A DNA stretch of 64,000 nucleotides from Breviolum minutum Mf 1.05b.01 (taxonomy: Eukaryota > Sar > Dinophyceae > Suessiales > Symbiodiniaceae): contig DF239620.1 in assembly GCA_000507305.1 (NCBI GenBank), positions 62,001 to 126,000 on the forward strand, read 5' to 3'. Position numbers and translations under genes: made by a program. Position 1 is the stretch's first letter. Each line of letters begins with the position of its first letter. Below the pieces are notes generated by a model. That model saw only the letters and a program-made list of their open reading frames with translations. It was not told where the DNA came from and ran no database searches. Of this stretch, positions 33,001 through 42,000 are shown piece after piece.

Positions 33001-36000
33001 GCATTGATGAGGAGAAAATGATTTTGGGCATCTGCAATTCGGACATGATGGGCTGTCAAACTTTTTGCTCTTTCCGAACTGATTACCCCTCCGCGCACAC
33101 ATCGAGACATTCAATATTGCCAACCTGGTAAACTTGTGGGGTGATGTCACCTGACGTTGCTAGCATTTGGCTAAAATCATAAGAGGTTTCAAGCGCCATA
33201 TTGCCGTATTCGTCAGTGTTTGTGTGACCTCGAGTCCAACCTGTTGTGGAAAATCAGTGAAGACAACTTTGTGGTTTCAAGATGTTTTGAGGATTTATAT
33301 TCTACATGCTGAACCACGACTTAGGAGAGGACCCTCCCTATGTCATGAGCATCTTTCATAGGCAGGCAAACAGTCTCAGCTCTCCAAGCGTCCGCAGCCC
33401 CTTCACATGTCCTCCTTAGGTGCTGTTAGTGGGTGACCCTTCTTGTGGGAAATCGCAGATGCTCCGCTTCGTGATGAACACAGTGGGAACCTGAATTCTT
33501 GAGATCTTTGAACTTTGAAAGGTTCATTTGTCTTCTGACGGGAACAGGTTTGCAGACTTTGAGATTGCATTTCAAGAACACCCCAAAAAGCAAAGACCAA
33601 ATGATCACATCGGTTTTTGCAGGTTTGTACTTTTGCCATCCTTGTTACCTGAAAAGTCTATCTTTTTGAGGCTCCTTTGGCCATCAGCACCACTGGACGT
33701 GGCTCTAGCGGTGTAGGGCTCACTGCTGCCATGATTCGGGACCGGTAAGTCGTGCCAAACCGGGGCTTGGCCAATGGGTGTTGGCCAGATGAGCAATGAA
33801 CAAACCCTGATTGTTTAGGGTATATATCGGGGTTTACCACCCAGTTATGTGGGGATTATAAGGAACCATTACTTGTACCTATATTATAAGGATCCCTATT
33901 AAACAACCAAAAAAGTTCGAGGGTTTTTTCGTGGCTCAGATTTTTGGGGTCAATTTTTGCAGATCTGAGATTTTGAGAAACACAGCCATAGAATCTTACA
34001 CTAGATATAGATTCAGCTCAGGCCACAAGGTCAAATCCATATTATACAACCAATGAAGTGGAATATTGGCCACCTATGGTCTTTAAGTGCTGGAAATGCA
34101 CGTTTGCGGATGGTCCCGTCACTCAAAACAAATACCAGGAATTGTATGACAGGTCCGAAAGTAAAGCGACGTGGCCGGCCACTAAAACGAGAACCACCAT
34201 TGCTCGTGTTTTTTCTTTTAGATTTTTTGTAGGAAGGAGATGGTTTTGGTCTGAGCGAGATCAAAAAGCGACTACCAGAATTAATAAACGCATGCACCAA
34301 ATAAAGACTGATAGATTAGCCGCTCATATGCAACCAAGTCTATTTCTTAGTGAACGGCATACAGTAATAGAGAATGGACATATTTAACTGGATGAATGGT
34401 ATGGTCCATGCCTGATTACCATCCTGGCTCCCATCCTTATCCTCCCAGCAACAAATTCAGGACAATGGCTCCAGGGAGTTCCATTTGGAGGCCATAAAAT
34501 CCACAGGGCAATTTTGGTAGGTTTCTGTGAAGCCAGGTAAGGACTGATTCTGTTTCCAGATGTGACAGGTAGTATCTATTTGTATATTGAATCAGATCAA
34601 TTTGACAGATTTGACAGGGGAATGAGGGGTCGCCACCTTGTGACAGTGGTCAAAATGAGCATTGCACTAATATAAGATGATTTAGATGAAATTACCTCAC
34701 TCAAGTACCACTGTAAATGTTTAACCCCATGAAATGACTTTAACCTTTAAGAGTACAGGAGCGCTTTCATAAACTTGAATGTTGCTTTTGAAACCATGAC
34801 AATGGGACTTTGGTAGGCTTGTTTCATGCGCAAAGCCATGAATCTATTTCATATTGGTTGGAGATGTCAATATTGTTGATTTTGGTTTTGCAATCACACC
34901 TTATGATTCCCATCATGGACGTTGATTTCCTGTTCAAGAAAGCACTTGTTGTACATCGCGGCAGGCAGGAGCCATGGTCTTGGCAGATCGTGGAGTGATT
35001 TGCATCGACGAGTTTGATAAGATTCACGGCAGCATTTAGATCACAATATCGGCAACTGGCTGATAATTAGGGCTCCTTCACATGAACGTAATGTTTGTAT
35101 CTTGTAACCACTACTTTAAGGCTTCATGTTCCATGTACAGACCAGGTACCATCGTGAAGAAGGTAGAACATCCAATGCTTTCAATTTCTAGCTTCTATAA
35201 TCTTCTATATATTTTCATCCTGGGGGTGGTTCAATTCCATATTCCATCTACTGGAGATACATACAGCAAGATGTTACATACCGTACTGTATCCATTTTTC
35301 GTGAGTTTGTGCCATGAGTTTCGTATACATATGCGAGTTCCTTTGCCTGTAGATTAATTTGCACATGCGTATATGATATATAATGATATATATATATATA
35401 TATGTATATATATGACCCAGTTATATACCTATACTATTGTATTAATAAATCATCAATAATATGCACATCGATATCGATATCCATGTAAATACAATATACA
35501 TTTTGCAGTAGAACTGTGTCCATAATTTGAAGCCTCGTGTCGAGCCTTTGTGCTTCGAGGATGAACCAAGTGGATCGTGTGGCCATCCACGAAGCGATGG
35601 AGCAGCAGTGCGTCACGATCTCCAAGGCGAACACTTTGCCATGGACATAAGACAACACAAAATCACGTCGGATGGCGCAGGTTTAGATTTTGGTTTGGAA
35701 GAAAAAACACTTCGTGGATGTTTGGGTTTTTTAAAGGGGCGCAGAAAGAGATACGCAGTGAAAGGGAGTCAACATCGAAAGCCTGGAATGTGGAATTGTT
35801 CTCTTTGGAGGTTTGGAGATGCTTGGAACTTTAGAAAGAGGATGACTAGATTGACTAGATTGTCAAACATCACAAGCCTGAGACTGGCCAGCACTTTCTG
35901 ACTGAGCTGTCTTGAAACAATCTACAAATCTTTGGCGCTGTGCCAAGTCTGCAGGCTTCAGGTCTGATGAACAGGATACCTTTTCGGCTTTTTCATTTTC

Positions 36001-39000
36001 ATGTCTACAACAACCCTGGGTGAGGTTGGCTGTAGATTTATCAGCAGTTCAAAGTGATTCATAGGGGAGAGCCATACACAGTGCAGTAAGTGGATATTAG
36101 GTCTTCAATAGAATCATACAGCTCTTACAGTAAACCCACACTGACAAGTACTCAATTACTACCAAAAGGCACCCTGGCACCGTGTTCATGCAACTGTCGT
36201 AGTTTCCAAATCAAGTCCAAGTTTCAAACAGACGTACAGTGAATCCTTCCATGATTCCACCATCGCGGTGACACTTCAGAAATCCTGCACGACCTGTTGA
36301 TTTTTGGAAGAAAACAACGGTTGTCGGAAGGCTGGCATGCACGTGACGCTCAATGCCAGGCGGGTACCTTACCATGGGTTGGGAGAAGGGGAGAAACCTG
36401 CCAAAATCTGCCAACCACTCTACCCTACGATTTGGCCACCAACGATGGAAGTTGAAGTGAAAACATGGGAACAAAAACTACCTCCAAGAGGATCGTTTGC
36501 TTTACAAGAAGGGTTAGTTTTCCATTGTTTTCCACTTCCATAAGCCTTGGAGTTTATATACACAAAATTTGTGCAGGTGCAGCGTTTTGGCAGCGGCCAA
36601 CCCAGTCTTTGGCAACTTTGATCCCAGCTTGGACCTGGTGGGGAAGCCTTTGGAGAAAGATGGTGAAGATGGGAAGATGCAACTATCATTATACCACTCT
36701 GTGTCTAAACTGGATGTATCTAGATGTATGATTCCAAATGATTCTTTCAAGGAGTCACAAGGTTATTTTTGTGTGATCCACCTGATGTATCAGTGGGATT
36801 ATGATTCGGACAAGCAAGATCCACTTAGAGAGACGGCAAATGATAGCGACCTGAGATGACTTCAATATATCATATTTGGTCAACCATTCCTGCCGCAACT
36901 TCACAACTCGCAACTCTTCTTTGTTGGTAGCGCCTGGCACAACCGCCCCACGCACATGAGAGGTGAAGAACATTGGTTTGCCCGACTCCTTGCTCAGCCG
37001 TTTCGATTTGATCTTTGCCTCTCAGTTGCACGGATGGATGTGAGCCATGGGATCGCTGCATGGTTGGAAGTTGACATTATGTTGATTTACGTTATGTTAT
37101 TTTGAACATTTAAGGCAAAGGTCAAATGGCAACCAACCTACATTCATGTCGAAGTATGTGGTGATTGGTTTTGAACAAACTGCTCATCCTTTTCGAACTC
37201 CTCCCCCCCAGGCCGAAGGCCTTGTTTTTTTGATGCCAGGTGCACCCTGTTGTCTATAGATGACCCCTGGCTAGATTCTGTTGAGGCATTTTTTGATGTT
37301 AAACGTTCTCATCACAGGAAATCCAGGATCTAATTTCCCCCTGAAAAAGGTAGAGCTTTCATTTTGCCAGGTCCTGCCCACCCAAAAAGCAACAAACAAC
37401 AACGCTGTGCTGAAAACAAGCGTTGTTGGTGTTTGAACATCTATCAATGTCCAGCCAGCTTCATGACACTTGGGACCCAGGTGGTTCGAGACCAAACCAC
37501 AGAGGAGATCGACCGAAAGATTGCTGACCAAGTGTTGAGGTCAGGGGTTCGCAGTATGGATGCCACTAGGGAGCCTTGTGCCAAGATTAGGGAGCCAAAT
37601 ATCTAAATCATCTCAAATCTTGGGCATATGCCATGGATTCTTGGATAATACAGTCGTTTTTTTTACATCAATGGAACAAGGTTCCGTTCAACTACCATAC
37701 CAGTTCACCTGGTTCCTTCTAGTGGTGCTCAGAACTTCACAGTTTAAAGCATCAAAGAATGGGAGTTGGACCCTGACACATCTCTTCATTCCCCCCAGGC
37801 ATGCCCTAAAGAATTGTGTGGATCAATCTACGGAAAAGACAAGCATGCCAGGGTGTCACTGGATTCGAAAATCCTGGTGTTTGTGTTTAGCCGCCTGTCT
37901 GTGGGGGTGCAATGCCATCCCCAAGTAACGGTAAATAACAGGAGCGTACACTTATATAATGTTCACCCTTACCTGTTGTGATGGGGCCCGCAAACCTTTC
38001 AACTCATGTCAAACAACTATCATTCTGTTGTCATCATGATGTCGTCATGTAAATAATATATCACTACATATACATACGTAGTACTATATGATATGATTCA
38101 ACATCTTCATGTGAAAGATTTATACCTGTCTATGGCCCTGACAGATTGTGCTCTATGTCCGTTTTTTTAGCATCGGGAAGCCACCTCCAAAACGCCTCGC
38201 TTTGATTCGTCCCAGGCAGTGTGCGACGCGTCATGAAGACACTCGAAAACGTGGCGTGGAGCAGATCCATTCCAGCAGGGAAAACCCAGATGGCTTTGCA
38301 ACTGGCTGTTGATCTTTTCACAGGTTCAAGGTGTTTGCGCTCATATTCCCTATATTTATCAGCCTNTGGTGGGTGGGGGGGGGGGTGATTTTAGGCGAAG
38401 TAAAAGCGCGCCCCAAGGACATTATCAGCTTTAGCTTAGACTATATAAGCAAAAGCAAAGTACAGACAAGCAATCCGTCATCAAGCCCCATTTCACTAGA
38501 CACGCCGGCAAGGCCGGCGGATTCATTATAAATGGTAATTATTCCTTGGAACACTCTGCAGGGATCCTGTGGGGCGCCAAAAAATCTAGCATCGCAAGAG
38601 CATAAATAATGTGTCATAAGGGGGAAATCACAGCAAAATCAAATTGCAACAGAAAAATGGTTGAAGATTTCCCATTTTTTCCTTTTTCAATATGCAAAAT
38701 GTCTGGAGACAGCCACTGCAATCAACAACCGCTCCTGTCGCCGTGCCAGGCATCTTGGAACGTCGCAATGCTGAGCACCGAGCTGATGAACCGGCGCAGC
38801 TCTTTGAGGAGCAACACCAACCATAAGCACTTCTGGTCAAATCAAATATTACTGTAGTCTATAATCAAATCGTACATAAATCATCACATTATATATCATT
38901 ATGTTTATATGCATCATATTGATATGTGTATGTATAAATATATAACATCTGATGTCGCCTTAAATGGTGGTTGATAGTTGCAAGCAGAATCACAACTCAT

Positions 39001-42000
39001 TGTCAATTAATGTCAGTCAAGTTCTGATTTCCGACGCCATTGTATTTGTAATATTTGTAATAGGTTTCTGGTATCCATACAATGTATTTGTAAGTTTTAA
39101 ATGTGACCAGCCTCTTGCTTTTGGATAGGCTGGAACGCTTTATGGGAGCACTTTTTGAGTGGAAGAAACAGAATTCCTTTCCATTTAAGCATTGCGAGTC
39201 CATCCGTCATGAGTCATGTCAACTCAGCAACGAAGGGATGATGACCATCCCTTGAAGATCAGCCATGGAGGACCAGATGCCATCGGTGGACGGGACGAAC
39301 CAACAGATTGTCACTGTGGACTTCTTGCACAAATACATCAGGTGCCAGGATTGTGACAAAGTGAACATCCAATCCCATGTTATATGTGTAGTGAGATACC
39401 ATTGAAATATTTGCGATTCTCCTGACCCCCCAAAGAACGGAGTTCTGCAGATCCTCTTGCAGCTGCATTGGTGATTTAATCATAATCTTGTTGATTGATG
39501 AGTCCGTGCCGATCTTACAGAAACAGAAAATAGGAATCCCTCTGAAGTAGCCAAGGCGCATTGGCCATTGCCAGTTGGCAGTTTCATTCTTCCAGCGGGC
39601 TGCTCCGCAGGTTTGCCAAGCGCCGTGAACCGGTGCTCAATGAAGAAGCACGCCAAGCCGTGACCGAGAAGTATGTGGAGATGAGGCATCGTGAATGGTG
39701 GTCAATGGTGGTTCAATGGTGCCTGTTGGGCGTGTCTTGTGGGGGCACGAGTATGAAGCGTGTCAAGGATTTCGTCGCAAACCAACCACGACATGAATTT
39801 TGCTAGTTGTGCAGGGTGATTTTTTGGAAATGATTACAGGTTACAGGCATTGAGAACTGCAGGATGCGCTTCCAGAGTGGCTACTCTGATCTCAATGCCA
39901 CCGATGGTGAAAGGAAGCCGAGGTCTCCTGATGATGCACCTTTTTGTTTGGGGAAAGGACAAGATATGCGAGGTCACATTGAAACGGTGGAAAGGATATT
40001 CACTTCCAAAGCATCACTTCGAAGTGGAAGGATTTTTGGATATTTTTGGTTACAGAACTTTTGCCCAGGAGGAATGGCTGCCAAATCTTGCACCAAACCT
40101 GGGTTCTTGATGTTTTGGTGTGCATGATTGGTAGGACAAGGCCACCCAAAATTTGTTTTTTTCGGTATCGACCAGTCTCGACCGCCAGGTTGGCAGTGAC
40201 CACGCGAACTTTGGAGGCCTGGGGCCTCCCCGCATGACTCCTGTAGCGGGGGAAAACGAGGCTCCCAGATGTGGAGCTCCATCCAACGTTGCAGGCCTTG
40301 ATCCGTTTGGCCACGGCCCATGCCAAGTTGAAGCTTCGCTGGGTGGCCTAGGAAATGATGGTTCCAGTGGCGCATTTCATCAACTGCCTTGCTGCCTTGC
40401 CTTCATGAGTCCTGAAGGAACTGATTTGAGATAATCATTGAGAGTCTACAGTCTGACAGTCTGTTTTCTTCCGGGCGATGTAGGATGTTCTCTGAGTGTG
40501 ATGAGGGATGAGAGCAAACTTCTTGCATTACCTGGAAGATACACCACTCTCAGGCAACCATGTGAATGATGAATCGTGACGTCAGGTGACCAATAAAACA
40601 TTGCATGACTTGACTTCTAACTAATTAGTATATGACCAAAGATAAATCATTCATCAATTTAGGGTGTCAACTGTCAACAAGCTTGATTTCCAGGTCTCTT
40701 CGTTCAACCGATGCCGAGGCAAAGACTTTGTGTTGGTGGAAGATGTTGAGGAAGCGTACAGGCCCGGCAGTTTCTGCTGTGCGGCCAAAGGTCCTAGGAA
40801 AGCTGAGAAGGAAGTTCATCTTCCAGTCCTTGGGAGGGAGGATAGGGGTGCACAATGGATGGGACTTCGGGCACCATGCAGGGCCCGTTGTGTTAGTGTT
40901 TTTTGTTATATACATCAATCCTTTTCCATATGAGTTGGCTAAGTCATGAGGTGACATCAGTCAGTATGTTTCCCCATGTCTCCCCTAAACTTCGAGGATG
41001 GAAATGCTACGTAGGAATACATAGTATGCGTGTACGGAGTTATTATCCATACACACAGATATTAGTAGGAATCACAGAATGTTTTGGTAGCTGGCAAGGT
41101 ATTTTTTGGTTTCATGAGATCAGTTGTGGAGCGATCTCAAATATAGACGTGGAACTCACCATTTTTCCGCAGGCTGATGCTGTCTGCGAGGGAGGAGGAC
41201 ATTTGGGGTCACCAGGGAAATGAAAAGATCATGGGGTTTCAACATTTGGGTAGTTTACAAGGATGTAACCGTGCGGTCAGTTTCAAATGGTAGGGCAGGT
41301 AGCCTCACTAAATAGCAATGGATATGTGGGAAGATGATTTGTTCTTTTTGAGAAGATTCTGTTTTCTTTCGATTTTTGAAAAGTTTTTGAGTTTTTTTGA
41401 TATCTTCGTGTACAAAGTGGTATTATTCCAACTTACAGCCAAGGACGTCCCCGAGCCGGCCGCGCCTGCCGTAGCGCCCGTGGATGACGACGATGCCGGG
41501 TCCGGTGCAGGGAGCACAGGTCGCAAGGCAGGATGTGTGGTGACGTGGTGCATTGGTTCAACTCATGGATGATCTGAGGTAGATTGAGATACCCTGAGGT
41601 ACTAAGAGTGGGATGACTATGTCAGTTTGTTGGGGATGAATTCCGTGGAGCTTGCCACGACTCCATGTTTTATGTTAAAGGGCACCTCATCGAAAGTCAA
41701 AATCCTTTGAGATGCTTGGGGATCCCACCATATGAAAAGGTGAAATCATCTTGAATCAGTCTGCTGACACCCCATCACTGGTGGTTTAAGGGATGAAGAG
41801 TCTGAAACGTGTTCAAATGCTTGTTGGCATGATTATGGCCACAGTTTTGTTCCCAAACAAACACTGTTTTTTTTTAAATTCCAATCATACTCTCGGAGGT
41901 CGTCAATATTTTATCAATGTCCAATCCTCCGACGTCAAACAAAAAACAGTTTGGATAGTTTTGAAGGATAATGAGTGGAACGAGTCCTCAGAAAATGATC

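Noticed and set aside
38263-38810. RecA/Rad51 or DnaB-type ATPase ([11 protein letters not shown] followed by VAMLSTEL)
   Set aside because: The P-loop lacks its first Gly, the two pieces do not join in those frames, and the position and sequence fit the MCM3 linker.
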